From positions 1-35,469 of the forward strand of contig CAZWRK010000036.1 in assembly GCA_964635875.1 (NCBI GenBank): a DNA stretch of 35,469 bases, read 5' to 3'. The stretch comes from CAZWRK01 sp964635875. Lineage in GTDB: Bacteria > Pseudomonadota > Gammaproteobacteria > Burkholderiales > Aquaspirillaceae. The notes under the pieces were generated by a model, which saw nothing but the letters and a program-made list of their open reading frames with translations, made no database searches and had not been told where the DNA came from. Of this stretch, positions 14,783-23,001 are shown piece by piece. Numbering within the stretch: the stretch's first letter is position 1; each line of letters opens with the position of its first letter. Position numbers and translations under genes: made by a program.

Positions 14783-15943
14783 TTATTCGGGGTGGGTTGG
14801 GCAAGGAAAAGTGAAGGTAAAACGAGTTTTTCGGTCGGCTGTGCGTGTGTGATGAAGATGGCCGCCCATTTCTTCGGCAACCTGTTGGGCAATGCTGAGG
14901 CCGAGTCCGGTGCCTTGTGGGCGAGTTGTGAAAAAAGGCTCAAAAATTTGTGTGCTCAATGCGGGGTCGATTGCTTGGCCGATGTTATCGACATGAATTT
15001 TACAATGTGTGTGTGTGGTTTCAGCATGTAGCGTGATGATTTGTTCTGGCGGTGAAGCGTCGGCGGCATTTTCGAGCAAACTAATCAATGCACCTATCAG
15101 GGCTTGTTGGTTTGCGTAAAGTTGGCGGTCTGGCGTTAGTATCTTGATGTCTATTGTTTGGTTTTTTTTTAGGATTTGTGCATGTAAAGTTTGCGCCGCA
15201 TCAAAAAGTAAACTATTGATACTAACGAGCTTGTTTTGAATGGTTTGTCCTTGGGTAGAACGCAGTGTGTTGTGAATGACCTTCTCAAGGTGGTGCAGTC
15301 GCTCTTGTATTTTTTGGGTGAGGCGGATGCGGTCGGCTGGAGTCAGGCTGGGCTTGGCTAAGTGCCCCACATAGAGCATTGCACTGGACAGCGGCGTCCG
15401 GAGCTGGTGGGCAAGAGAGGCAGTCATCTGTTCTATTTTGGCTGTTTTTTCTCGTTTTTCGATGTGGCTTTTCTGTAGGTGTTTGGTATTAACATTTTGA
15501 ATAAAAACAATTTTTCCTGTGCTGTTGGGCTGTGGGTGTATCTGGATATCGAGTTGTTGCGCAGGGTGTGTGCTATTGGCGGCGATGAGCGCGCTAAGTT
15601 GTGCGTAACAGGCCTGCCATGATTGACCTGTCCAGTTGTGGCCTATGATGTGCATTGCAGCAGCGTTTTGGTGGGTAATGGTGCCCTGCTCGTTGAGCTC
15701 GATCGCACCGACAGGGAGTAGCTCGAGTAATTGATGTTGGTGGATTTGGCGTACGTAATTTTCTTTTGTTCTTAAGTTCGTCTCGTTTTTTGCCGAAGAG
15801 GGTATTTCTGTCTCGCTATCGGGGCATGCGACTCGCGGACGCTCAGGCATTATGGGCTCTGCTAAGGATGGACTGAGTGGCGCAAATAGCGTGTTTAAAC
15901 TTTGTTTTTGATTGGCCGGTGGCGTGTCGTTGGATTTGAACAT
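14783..15943 (-). CDS. PAS-domain histidine kinase, FleS/FlrB-like flagellar sensor
   Basis: A 386-residue soluble sensor kinase with no membrane segments. A disordered N-terminus (1-65) is followed by a PAS-like domain (about 70-170; LPVGAIELNEQGTITHQNAA). The HisKA domain has the H-box SLAHQLRTPLSSAMLY, very like FleS/FlrB; the His in it is the predicted phosphorylation site. The catalytic domain has the N-box LISLLENAADAS, and the G-box QGTGLGLSIAQQVAEEMGG. FleS/FlrB partners with the sigma54 activator FleR/FlrC to time class III flagellar genes. No such regulator is adjacent; the kinase is instead divergent from cheV and upstream of gluQ. The DNA here is visibly more AT-rich than the gcv operon. 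Kinase call firm; FleS assignment moderate. Confidence 0.85.
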   Translation of the reverse strand: MFKSNDTPPANQKQSLNTLFAPLSPSLAEPIMPERPRVACPDSETEIPSSAKNETNLRTKENYVRQIHQHQLLELLPVGAIELNEQGTITHQNAAAMHIIGHNWTGQSWQACYAQLSALIAANSTHPAQQLDIQIHPQPNSTGKIVFIQNVNTKHLQKSHIEKREKTAKIEQMTASLAHQLRTPLSSAMLYVGHLAKPSLTPADRIRLTQKIQERLHHLEKVIHNTLRSTQGQTIQNKLVSINSLLFDAAQTLHAQILKKNQTIDIKILTPDRQLYANQQALIGALISLLENAADASPPEQIITLHAETTHTHCKIHVDNIGQAIDPALSTQIFEPFFTTRPQGTGLGLSIAQQVAEEMGGHLHHTRTADRKTRFTFTFPCPTHPE

Positions 15944-16196
15944 GCGCTTTTTACCTGCTTTATGCTGTTTTGCAATGTGTTGTGGTAAAAATAATGTCAG
16001 AATATATTACTGACGGCTTGTTGTAATAACAGACCTTATTTTGGATTTTTAAGCGATATGAATGCAAAATTGCAGTGATCCCTTTCTTTTTAGGGAATAC
16101 CTGACGATTAGAATGTCGCTATAATCATGTAAAATCTGTCGCCAAAATTGATTCCTCGGCGTCGAACGTGATGACCCTATTTCAGCGGAGCAACCT
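15944..16196. promoter_or_regulatory. Divergent intergenic region between the histidine kinase and the first cheV
   Basis: A 253-bp AT-rich gap. TATAAT at 16120-16125 is a perfect -10 hexamer facing cheV, but I see no convincing -35 at 16-18 bp and no extended -10. GGAG at about 16185-16190 serves the GTG start of cheV. No sigma28 site is seen. A weak 5-bp hairpin (TCCCT/AGGGA) lies at about 16079-16096. Confidence 0.35.
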
Positions 16197-17144
16197 GTGT
16201 CGGAATTACTGAAAAAAATTGATGCCCGCACTAAACTTGCGGGTACCAACAAGCTGGAAATCCTGCTCTTCTCGCTCGGTGTCGATCAGCGTACCGGCCG
16301 TAAAGAGACATTTGGTATCAATGTGTTCAAAGTCCGTGAAGTGATGAGAACGCCTGAGATTACCTCTGCACCTGAAATGCAGTCTTCAGTTGAGGGGATG
16401 GTGAGTCTGCGAGGCTCTCTGGTACCTGTGATTGATCTTGCAAAGTACACGGGCGTCATTACGGATCGTCGCCCCGAGATCATGATTGTGACAGAGTATA
16501 ACGGTCATACACAGGGCTTCTTGGTTGCTGCTGTTGATACTATTTTACGCCTTGACTGGTCGGCAATGGGTGTCCCGCCCGAGATGATCTCGAATCGAAT
16601 GGGTGGGCTAGTCACGGCAGTGACTGAGCTGGCTGACAATACTTTAGTCATGATGATTGACGTTGAAAAAGTGCTGGCAGAAACCACGAATATCGATGAT
16701 TCGTTTCAATATGTGAATATTGAACCTATTCCAGTTCCTCGTACTGTTTTTTATGCGGATGACTCTGCTGTCGCGCGCAAGCAAATTGAGAGAACGCTGG
16801 ATGCCATGAAGGTGAATCACCTTGGTGCAATTAATGGCCGCCGCGCATGGGAAGAGCTACAAAAAATCGCTTCTCAGGCTGAGGTGTCTGGTCAGCCGCT
16901 GAAAAACTCTTTACATCTCATTTTGACCGACGTTGAAATGCCTGAAATGGATGGATATATGCTCACTAAAATGGTTAAGAGCGACCCCCGTTTCGAAGGT
17001 ATTCGCGTGTTGATGCATTCCTCTTTGTCAGGTGCATCTAATCAGAAGCTCGGTCAGTCTGTGGGTGTGGATGAGTACGTTTCTAAATTTGAACCGCATA
17101 AACTGTCGGCAAAAATTCGGCAGATGCTTAATCTGTCCGAGTAA
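16197..17144 (+). CDS. cheV: Chemotaxis coupling protein CheV (first copy)
   Basis: A 315-residue CheW-REC fusion that couples receptors to CheA and can be phosphorylated by it. Residues 1-165 are CheW-like (KLEILLFSLGVD, FGINVFKVREV, GMVSLRGSLVPVIDLAKY). The receiver domain (about 185-315) keeps the acidic pair in YADDSAVARKQI, the phospho-acceptor Asp in LTDVEMPEMDGYML, the switch Ser in MHSSLSG and Lys in YVSKFEP, so it should accept phosphate. The start is GTG 16197 after GGAG. It differs from the second CheV by a small insertion after FSLGVD (QRTGRK) and by its linker. First gene of a plus-strand run cheV-cheV-cheY-cheZ-cheA. Confidence 0.94.
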   Translation: MSELLKKIDARTKLAGTNKLEILLFSLGVDQRTGRKETFGINVFKVREVMRTPEITSAPEMQSSVEGMVSLRGSLVPVIDLAKYTGVITDRRPEIMIVTEYNGHTQGFLVAAVDTILRLDWSAMGVPPEMISNRMGGLVTAVTELADNTLVMMIDVEKVLAETTNIDDSFQYVNIEPIPVPRTVFYADDSAVARKQIERTLDAMKVNHLGAINGRRAWEELQKIASQAEVSGQPLKNSLHLILTDVEMPEMDGYMLTKMVKSDPRFEGIRVLMHSSLSGASNQKLGQSVGVDEYVSKFEPHKLSAKIRQMLNLSE

Positions 17145-17185
17145 GCGGGCAGGGATTGTTCAACATACAAGACAGGTTGCCCCAT

Positions 17186-18121
17186 ATGACATCTAATGAC
17201 GCCTCCTTGCTTGCCAGTATTGATGCGCGCACGCGGCTCGCAGGTTCAAACAAGATGGAAATCTTGTTGTTCTCTTTGGGTACACGCGAGACATTTGGCA
17301 TTAATGTATTCAAGGTGCGTGAGGTTTCCCAGACGCCCGATATTACAAAGTCACCTAATATGCCCTTTGGGGTTGAGGGTGTGATTTCGTTGCGCGGGAA
17401 TATTATCCCAATTATTTCGCTCGCAAAATTTATTGGTGCTGCCGGTACAGGACGGCCCTATAACTCAATGATCGTGACCGAGTTTAATAAGAGCACGCAG
17501 GCCTTTTTGGTCGAGTCGGTCGATCGTATTATCCGCGTCGATTGGGATCGGATGCGCGCGCCAGAGAATATGATGGAAGGAACTGGTCAGGCGATGATCA
17601 CTGCCGTGACCGAGCTAGATGATGGAAAGCTAGTTTCCATCCTAGATGTAGAGCAGATTTTAGCAAGTGTGGTGGGCGAAGTTCGTATGCCCGAGATCCC
17701 TCAGGCGAATTTAACGCCAGAACAGTTTGTTTTCTTCGTGGATGACTCTGTTGTAGCGCGCAAGGAGATCACCGGTGTTCTGGATAAAATGCGCGTAAAA
17801 TATCATCAGGCTACAAACGGCCGAGAAGCTTGGGAAAAACTTCAGGCTTTTGCGGGCCGTATTTGGAAAGAGGGTGATAGCTTACATGACACACTGAAGC
17901 TGATTTTAGTTGATGCGGAAATGCCTGAAATGGATGGCTATGTTTTAACTCGCCATATCAAGAGCGACCCTCGCTTTTCTGGTATTCCCGTTGTAATGCA
18001 TTCATCTTTATCTTCTAATGCAAATAGAGCAATGGGTTCTAATGTTGGCGTAGATGCTTATGTCGCTAAGTTTGAACCTGCACTTCTTGCGGAAACAATG
18101 CTACCTTTCTTGTATAGCTAA
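17186..18121 (+). CDS. cheV: Chemotaxis coupling protein CheV (second copy)
   Basis: A 311-residue CheW-REC protein, clearly paralogous to the gene 41 bp upstream. CheW part: IDARTRLAGSNKMEILLFSL, FGINVFKVREVSQTP, GVISLRGNIIPIISLAKF. REC part: FFVDDSVVARKEI, LVDAEMPEMDGYVLTRH with the phospho-acceptor Asp, MHSSLSS and YVAKFEP, so all active-site residues are present. ATG 17186, with AGG at about 17174, is preferred to the TTG at 17156. The two CheV proteins probably couple different receptors or have different adaptation roles; many gammaproteobacteria and Helicobacter also carry several CheVs. No cheW lies in the window, so the CheV pair may share the coupling work here. Confidence 0.94.
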   Translation: MTSNDASLLASIDARTRLAGSNKMEILLFSLGTRETFGINVFKVREVSQTPDITKSPNMPFGVEGVISLRGNIIPIISLAKFIGAAGTGRPYNSMIVTEFNKSTQAFLVESVDRIIRVDWDRMRAPENMMEGTGQAMITAVTELDDGKLVSILDVEQILASVVGEVRMPEIPQANLTPEQFVFFVDDSVVARKEITGVLDKMRVKYHQATNGREAWEKLQAFAGRIWKEGDSLHDTLKLILVDAEMPEMDGYVLTRHIKSDPRFSGIPVVMHSSLSSNANRAMGSNVGVDAYVAKFEPALLAETMLPFLYS

Positions 18122-18209
18122 GGTAGTTAAATAAAGAGACCCGAAGATTTGCCCTAGAGCACCTACAGGGCTTTGATCTGTAATCCCGTTTCATCAGGAC
18201 ACCACCCGT

Positions 18210-18605
18210 ATGGTAGAGGCTGACAAAAACCTTCGTTTCCTTATTGTTGATGACTTTTCGACGATGCGCCGCATCTTGCGAAATCTTCTTAAGGAACTCG
18301 GATTTACTAACGTAGATGAAGCTGAAGATGGTGCAGCTGCATTGCATAAATTGCGTACCCAGACGTATGAATTCGTTGTTTCTGATTGGAACATGCCGAA
18401 TATGACGGGTATCGAGCTCTTGCGTGCAGTGCGTGCTGATCCTCAGATTAAGCATTTGCCCTTCCTGATGATTACCGCAGAAGCTAAGCGGGAAAATATC
18501 ATCGAAGCAGCAACGGCTGGGGCTCATGGTTACATTGTGAAGCCGTTTACTGCAGCAACCTTAGAGGAAAAACTAGCTAAGATTTTCCAAAACTTAGCTA
18601 AGTGA
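18210..18605 (+). CDS. cheY: Chemotaxis response regulator CheY
   Basis: A 131-residue single-domain receiver that carries the signal from CheA to the flagellar motor switch. Active-site residues by eye: Asp14 and Asp15 (LIVDDFSTMRR), phospho-acceptor Asp59 (VVSDWNMPNMTGIELL), Thr89 (MITAEA), Tyr108 (HGYIVKPF) and Lys111. The FSTMRRILRNLLKELGF block and SDWNMPNMTG are diagnostic for motor-binding CheY. AGGA at 18196-18199 serves ATG 18210. It lies directly upstream of its phosphatase gene cheZ. Confidence 0.97.
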   Translation: MVEADKNLRFLIVDDFSTMRRILRNLLKELGFTNVDEAEDGAAALHKLRTQTYEFVVSDWNMPNMTGIELLRAVRADPQIKHLPFLMITAEAKRENIIEAATAGAHGYIVKPFTAATLEEKLAKIFQNLAK

Positions 18606-18627
18606 TAGTTCTTGGGAGGAATATAAA

Positions 18628-19701
18628 ATGCCGGACCATGTATTGGATAGCGGCGACTCTCCGGAGCTCGAAGCTTTGTTTGATAATATTGCTCATTCTG
18701 CGTCGAGCGCAGCGCCTGCGCCAGTTGCTGCATCTTCATATGACCCTGAGGGCGATTCTCCAGAGCTAGAGGCTTTGTTTGATAATATTGCGCACTCTGC
18801 GTCGAGCGCAGCGCCTGCGCCGGTTGCTGCATCTTCATATGATCCTGAAGGTGATTCACCAGAGTTAGAGGCTTTGTTTGATAGCGTTAGTCACAGCGTT
18901 CATGTGGTTGATACTCCTCCAGCTGTACCTGCACCGACGCCTGCACCTTCATTTGCTATGGAAGGTGATAGCGAAGAGTTACAGGAACTGTTTGATAGCT
19001 TGGCTCATCTACCTTCAGCCGAGGAGTCGATGGTTTCTTCAGGCGAGCCTGTGCCAGCGCAGCCTGCTGTAGCTTCGATGAGCGAGCAGGATCGCGAGTT
19101 GACGATGTACTCTCGCGTTGGTCAACTGACGCGACGCCTTCACGATGCCATGCGTGAGCTTGGCTACGATAAATCCTTAGAGCGCGCTGCATCTGCAATT
19201 CCAGATGCAAAAGATCGTTTGAGCTACGTGGCCACGATGACTGAGCAAGCGGCCGAACGCGTTTTAAACGCGACAGATCGAGCTAAGCCATTGCAAGACG
19301 CCATGGAAAAAGATGCAAGGGCGTTGTCTGCGAGCTGGCAAAAATTGTTTGCCAATCAGCTTTCTGTTGAGGATTTTAAGGCCCTGGCCATCTCGACTCA
19401 GGGGTTCTTGGATGGTGTGCCGAGCAAGACACATGCAACCAGTGACCAGCTGATGGAAATTGTCATGGCGCAGGACTTCCAAGATTTAACAGGGCAGGTG
19501 ATTAAGCGCGTTTTGGATATGGTCCAGCTGATGGAACAAGAGCTTGTTTCGTTCTTGATGGAGTACTCGCCAGAGCGCTTTGCCGGTGACACACATAATG
19601 CGGGCCTTGAAAATGGTCCTGTTGTGAATGCTGCCGTTCGGACCGACGTGGTAACAAGCCAGCAGCAAGTAGATGATTTACTTGAGAGCCTCGGTTTTTA
19701 A
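18628..19701 (+). CDS. cheZ: CheY-phosphate phosphatase CheZ with a long repeat-bearing N-terminal extension
   Basis: CheZ removes phosphate from CheY-P. The protein has 357 residues against 214 in E. coli; the excess is at the N-terminus. Residues 155-357 are the normal CheZ four-helix region: YSRVGQLTRRLHDAMRELGY, the catalytic block AQDFQDLTGQVIKRV with Asp286 and Gln290 (E. coli Asp143 and Gln147), and the CheY-binding tail QQQVDDLLESLGF. Residues 9-127 carry four copies of GDSPELEALFD-like cores separated by Ala/Pro-rich linkers. These cores resemble both the CheZ tail and the FliM N-terminal CheY-binding peptide (AEIDALLN). GGGAGG eight bases before ATG 18628 supports the start. Core function is certain; extra CheY docking sites are a hypothesis. 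Confidence 0.95.
   Translation: MPDHVLDSGDSPELEALFDNIAHSASSAAPAPVAASSYDPEGDSPELEALFDNIAHSASSAAPAPVAASSYDPEGDSPELEALFDSVSHSVHVVDTPPAVPAPTPAPSFAMEGDSEELQELFDSLAHLPSAEESMVSSGEPVPAQPAVASMSEQDRELTMYSRVGQLTRRLHDAMRELGYDKSLERAASAIPDAKDRLSYVATMTEQAAERVLNATDRAKPLQDAMEKDARALSASWQKLFANQLSVEDFKALAISTQGFLDGVPSKTHATSDQLMEIVMAQDFQDLTGQVIKRVLDMVQLMEQELVSFLMEYSPERFAGDTHNAGLENGPVVNAAVRTDVVTSQQQVDDLLESLGF
18652..19008 (+). repeat. Four in-frame copies of the GDSPELEALFD motif in cheZ
   Basis: Unit 1 is 18652-18750 and unit 2 is 18751-18849, each 99 bp or 33 residues. They are identical in protein but differ at nine DNA positions, all third-codon and synonymous. Unit 3 (18850-18963, 38 residues) keeps GDSPELEALFDSVSHS but has a different linker. 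Unit 4 begins at 18964 with GDSEELQELFDSLAH. The pattern suggests an internal duplication whose protein sequence is under constraint, or codon divergence that limits recombination. Confidence 0.95.
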
Positions 19702-19749
19702 ATCCAATAATTTTAGAAGTCCCCCAAATATTTTACTGAGGAATGACAT

Positions 19750-21642
19750 ATGAGCGAATTTTCCGGGATGGAAGAACTGCTTCAGGATTTTCTGACAGAA
19801 TCCTCGGAGCTCCTGTCCGACGTTGACAACAAGCTGGTTGAGCTGGAAAAACGACCAGGTGATGTCAACCTTCTCAATGACATTTTCCGGGGCTTTCATA
19901 CGATTAAAGGTGGGGCGGGTTTTCTAAACGTTAACCCGTTGGTCACTCTGTGCCACCGCACAGAAAATCTATTTGATAAGTTGCGCAATAATGAGCTTCA
20001 GCTGAGTCCTGAGCTCATGGACTCCATCTTGGAGGCGACTGGCACTGTTCGAGACATGTTCGACTTCTTGGGTCAGCAGAGAATGCCCCCTCAGCCAGAT
20101 GCCGCTTTGATTGAGCGCCTCGAGGCCGCGTTGAGGGGCGAGTCTCCAAAAGCTGTCGCTCATCATGCTGCTCCTGCGCCCGTTGCGGCCACGCCTGAGC
20201 CTATCCGTCAAGAATCTGGTCCTGATTGGAATAAGCTTCATCAAGCGATTACAGGGGCAGCGCCCGCACCTGCTGCACCTGCCGCAGCCCCTGTAGTTGC
20301 TGTCACGCCTGCCGCTCCAGCACCTGCTGCTGCACCTGAGGCAAATTTACCTGTTCCGTCTGCACCGACGGCCGTTGCTGCGGCACCTCAGGCCGCTGCT
20401 CAGCGCCAAGTCAGCAAACCAGCTGGCGCGCAAGAGAATACGATCCGGATTGATACGCAACGCTTGGATCAAGTGTTGAATTTATCCGGCGAAATTGGTT
20501 TAACGAAGAACCGCCTTACAACACTGCGCACCGAAATTTTGCAGGGCAACAGTAATCAAAATACCCTGCGTGCCTTGGATGAGGCCGTCAGTCAACTCGA
20601 TTTGCTGGTTTCTGATCTCCAAAATGCAGTCATGAAAACGCGGATGCAGCCTATTGGCCGCTTATTCCAGAAATACCCGCGTTTGGCGCGTGATTTGGCT
20701 CGTCAGTTGGGCAAAGAAGTTGAGTTGGTGATTTCTGGCGAAGAAACCGAGCTTGATAAAACCATGATTGAGGATCTGAATGATCCTCTGGTTCACTTGG
20801 TGCGTAATGCGGTGGATCATGGTGTAGAAACGTCCGAGGAGCGCATCGCGGCCGGCAAGCCCGTGAAAAGCGTCGTGGAGCTTTCTGCAAATCAAGTGGG
20901 CGATCATATCGTCATTGAAATTACCGATGATGGTCGCGGAATGCGCCCTGATGCGCTGCGGAAAAAGGCTGTTGAAAAAGGTCTGATTGATGCTGAAATG
21001 GCCAATAGCATTGATGACAAACAGGCCTTGCAGCTAATCTTCTTGCCGGGTTTCTCTACTAAAGACCAAATCTCTAGCGTGTCTGGTCGTGGCGTCGGCA
21101 TGGATGTGGTACGGACCAACATTCAGAAGTTGAATGGCCGAATTGACATCAGTTCTGTGGTGGGAGAAGGCACACGTCTGAGTATTTCTTTGCCGCTGAC
21201 ACTTGCAATTCTGCCGGTTCTGGTTGTTCGGGTGTGTAATCAAGCTTTTGCTGTTCCATTGGCAATGGTCAGAGAAATTATCCCAATCGACAAAAACAGT
21301 ATTCAAGAAGTGTCTGGCCGCCCGACCATTGTTGTGCGAGATGAAATCCTTCCCGTAAAAGCCTTGGCTGATCTTCTGGCATGGCAACCGACTCAAGAAC
21401 CTGGCTTTGGCGTTTTGATGCAATCTGCTGATAAAGCGTTCATTTTGGCGATTGACACCTTTATTGGTCGCGATGATGTGGTGATTAAGCCGCTTCAGAA
21501 CATTCGACCTAAAGGCGTAGCGGGCGCAACCTTGTCTGGCGATGGCTCTGTGGTGTTGGTGCTTGACATGGAAGACTTGCTGTCTTCTAAAAATTCAGAT
21601 GCGAATTCAAAAAACAACGGTATTTTGATGCTAGAAGGTTAA
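19750..21642 (+). CDS. cheA: Chemotaxis histidine kinase CheA
   Basis: A 630-residue cytoplasmic kinase that phosphorylates CheY and CheV. P1/HPt domain at 1-110 with phospho-acceptor His50 in FRGFHTIKGGAGFL. Residues about 137-228 are an Ala/Pro-rich low-complexity linker with one short non-repetitive island (GPDWNKLHQAITG), where E. coli CheA has its P2 CheY-binding domain; I see no P2 fold. P3 dimerisation follows (IRIDTQRLDQVLNLSGEIGL), then the P4 ATPase with HLVRNAVDHG, ITDDGRGM and SGRGVGMDVVRTNI, and the P5 CheW-like domain (LPVLVVRVCNQAFAVPLAMV) to about 610. A hairpin terminator follows. Loss of P2 is known in some CheA proteins and would slow but not abolish CheY phosphorylation. 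Confidence 0.96.
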   Translation: MSEFSGMEELLQDFLTESSELLSDVDNKLVELEKRPGDVNLLNDIFRGFHTIKGGAGFLNVNPLVTLCHRTENLFDKLRNNELQLSPELMDSILEATGTVRDMFDFLGQQRMPPQPDAALIERLEAALRGESPKAVAHHAAPAPVAATPEPIRQESGPDWNKLHQAITGAAPAPAAPAAAPVVAVTPAAPAPAAAPEANLPVPSAPTAVAAAPQAAAQRQVSKPAGAQENTIRIDTQRLDQVLNLSGEIGLTKNRLTTLRTEILQGNSNQNTLRALDEAVSQLDLLVSDLQNAVMKTRMQPIGRLFQKYPRLARDLARQLGKEVELVISGEETELDKTMIEDLNDPLVHLVRNAVDHGVETSEERIAAGKPVKSVVELSANQVGDHIVIEITDDGRGMRPDALRKKAVEKGLIDAEMANSIDDKQALQLIFLPGFSTKDQISSVSGRGVGMDVVRTNIQKLNGRIDISSVVGEGTRLSISLPLTLAILPVLVVRVCNQAFAVPLAMVREIIPIDKNSIQEVSGRPTIVVRDEILPVKALADLLAWQPTQEPGFGVLMQSADKAFILAIDTFIGRDDVVIKPLQNIRPKGVAGATLSGDGSVVLVLDMEDLLSSKNSDANSKNNGILMLEG

Positions 21643-21671
21643 TGTCTTAATACGTGTTTCGAGTCTATTGA

Positions 21672-21710
21672 TTAAAGCCGGGCTTGCCCGGCTTTAATTA
21701 TCTTTCTGGA
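21672..21710 (+). terminator. Hairpin terminator after cheA
   Basis: TTAAAGCCGGGC (21672-21683) and GCCCGGCTTTAA (21686-21697) are perfectly complementary, followed by a T-rich stretch (TTATCTTTCT). The very tight loop means the innermost pair is probably open. It closes the che transcript. Confidence 0.75.
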
Positions 21711-21742
21711 CTTTTTGTCCAAAACGATTGCAGAGGGGTTTC

Positions 21743-22960
21743 ATGGCCAGCGTAGCCTTTATTGGTAGACAGCCAGTCTTAAATCGTAGTCAGCACATTT
21801 TGGGGTATGAGCTGCTCTTTCGGCTGGATGGTCAGTCTTATTCCGCAGATTTTGATAGCGACTTGCAGGCGGGGGCCAGTGTGTTGGCCAATACGCTGAC
21901 TAATATCAGTACCAGTCGGTTGATTGATAATAAGCTGGCTTTTATTAATGTTGGCGAAAGGATGATTAATAGCGACTTACTGGAGTTGCTGAATCCCCAA
22001 CAGGTTATTCTGGAGCTGGTTCATGAGGTGGAGCCTAGCGCCGCCTGTTTAGCTCGTCTCGAATTTTTGCGAAAGCAAGGGTTTGGTATTGCGCTGGATG
22101 ATTTTGATATTAATAGTCATCAGGTGCATTTTTTAAGCTTTGCAAGCTATGTCAAAATTGATGTCACAGACAAAAAGCTAGAAGATCTGATTGCCCTTCG
22201 AGAAAAAGTTCGTCAGCACTCCGCGTTCTTGATCGCGAAGAAGGTCGAAACTGTTGAGCAATTTCAGCGTTGCTTAGATGCCGGTTTTGATGGTTTCCAG
22301 GGCTATTTTTTCTCTAAAGCAGAAACCTTATCCGCCAATACAATTAATCCCAATATTTCTAATATCCTGACGCTGCTGAATTTATTGCGCAAAAATGCAG
22401 AGATTCATGAAATTGAACAAGCAATGAAAGGCGATGTGGCAATGGCTTATAAGCTATTTCGCTACATTAACTCGGCTGGTTTTTCTTTGTGTAATAAAAT
22501 TACGACATTCCGCCAAGCGCTCACATTGTTGGGTTATCAAAAGCTATACCGTTGGCTGACCTTGTTGCTCGTGACTGCGAGTGAAGAAATCGGCTCGCCG
22601 CCTGCTCTATTAAAAACCGCTGTTACCCGAGGCCGTTTTGCTGAATTAATTGGGCAAATTCTGCGGCACCGTTCTAACAATGATGATTTGTTTATCACGG
22701 GCATGTTTTCTCTGTTGGACGTCTTGTTAGATATGCCAATGGAGCAAGTTCTTGAGCACTTGGTGATTCCGGACAATGTACGTGAAGCATTAGAAAATCA
22801 TCGGGGTATTTTTGGTTCGATTCTTCAGTTGGTCGTTGCTTGCGAAGATCCTCAAATGCAAGATGTTACCCGTTTAAGTGCCGAAGTTGGTATTTCACCT
22901 GCAGAAGTCAACGAGGCGCATCTTGCAGCGCTGGCTTGGGTTGAAGAAATCGGAATTTAA
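21743..22960 (+). CDS. EAL-HDOD signalling protein (YuxH/CdgJ type) with degenerate EAL site
   Basis: A 405-residue soluble protein. The N-terminal EAL domain (about 1-200) shows GYELLFRLDG at the EAL position, FINVGERM, ILELVHEVEPS, ALDDFDINSHQ, VKIDVTD and FDGFQGYFFSK. By eye the Glu of the usual AEGVE block is Lys (AKKVE) and the second Glu of LEITE is His, so c-di-GMP hydrolysis is doubtful. The HDOD domain (about 205-390) has AMKGDVAMAYKLFRYINSAG, typical of the family but without an HD catalytic pair. Such proteins act as signalling scaffolds; CdgJ of Vibrio cholerae affects motility. GAGGGG at 21733-21738 precedes ATG 21743. It follows cheA after a terminator, which hints at a motility or biofilm role. 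Confidence 0.87.
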   Translation: MASVAFIGRQPVLNRSQHILGYELLFRLDGQSYSADFDSDLQAGASVLANTLTNISTSRLIDNKLAFINVGERMINSDLLELLNPQQVILELVHEVEPSAACLARLEFLRKQGFGIALDDFDINSHQVHFLSFASYVKIDVTDKKLEDLIALREKVRQHSAFLIAKKVETVEQFQRCLDAGFDGFQGYFFSKAETLSANTINPNISNILTLLNLLRKNAEIHEIEQAMKGDVAMAYKLFRYINSAGFSLCNKITTFRQALTLLGYQKLYRWLTLLLVTASEEIGSPPALLKTAVTRGRFAELIGQILRHRSNNDDLFITGMFSLLDVLLDMPMEQVLEHLVIPDNVREALENHRGIFGSILQLVVACEDPQMQDVTRLSAEVGISPAEVNEAHLAALAWVEEIGI

Positions 22961-23001
22961 GCGTCGAGTGCCTCAACACTTGGCCATCAAAGTGAATACT
23001 C

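Noticed and set aside
16120..16125. TATAAT as a firm cheV promoter
   Set aside because: No -35 hexamer at 16-18 bp and no extended -10; kept only as a note in the intergenic entry.
18652..18963. cheZ repeats as a CRISPR-like or mobile repeat
   Set aside because: The units are in frame, adjacent without unique spacers and code for protein repeats; they are a coding duplication.
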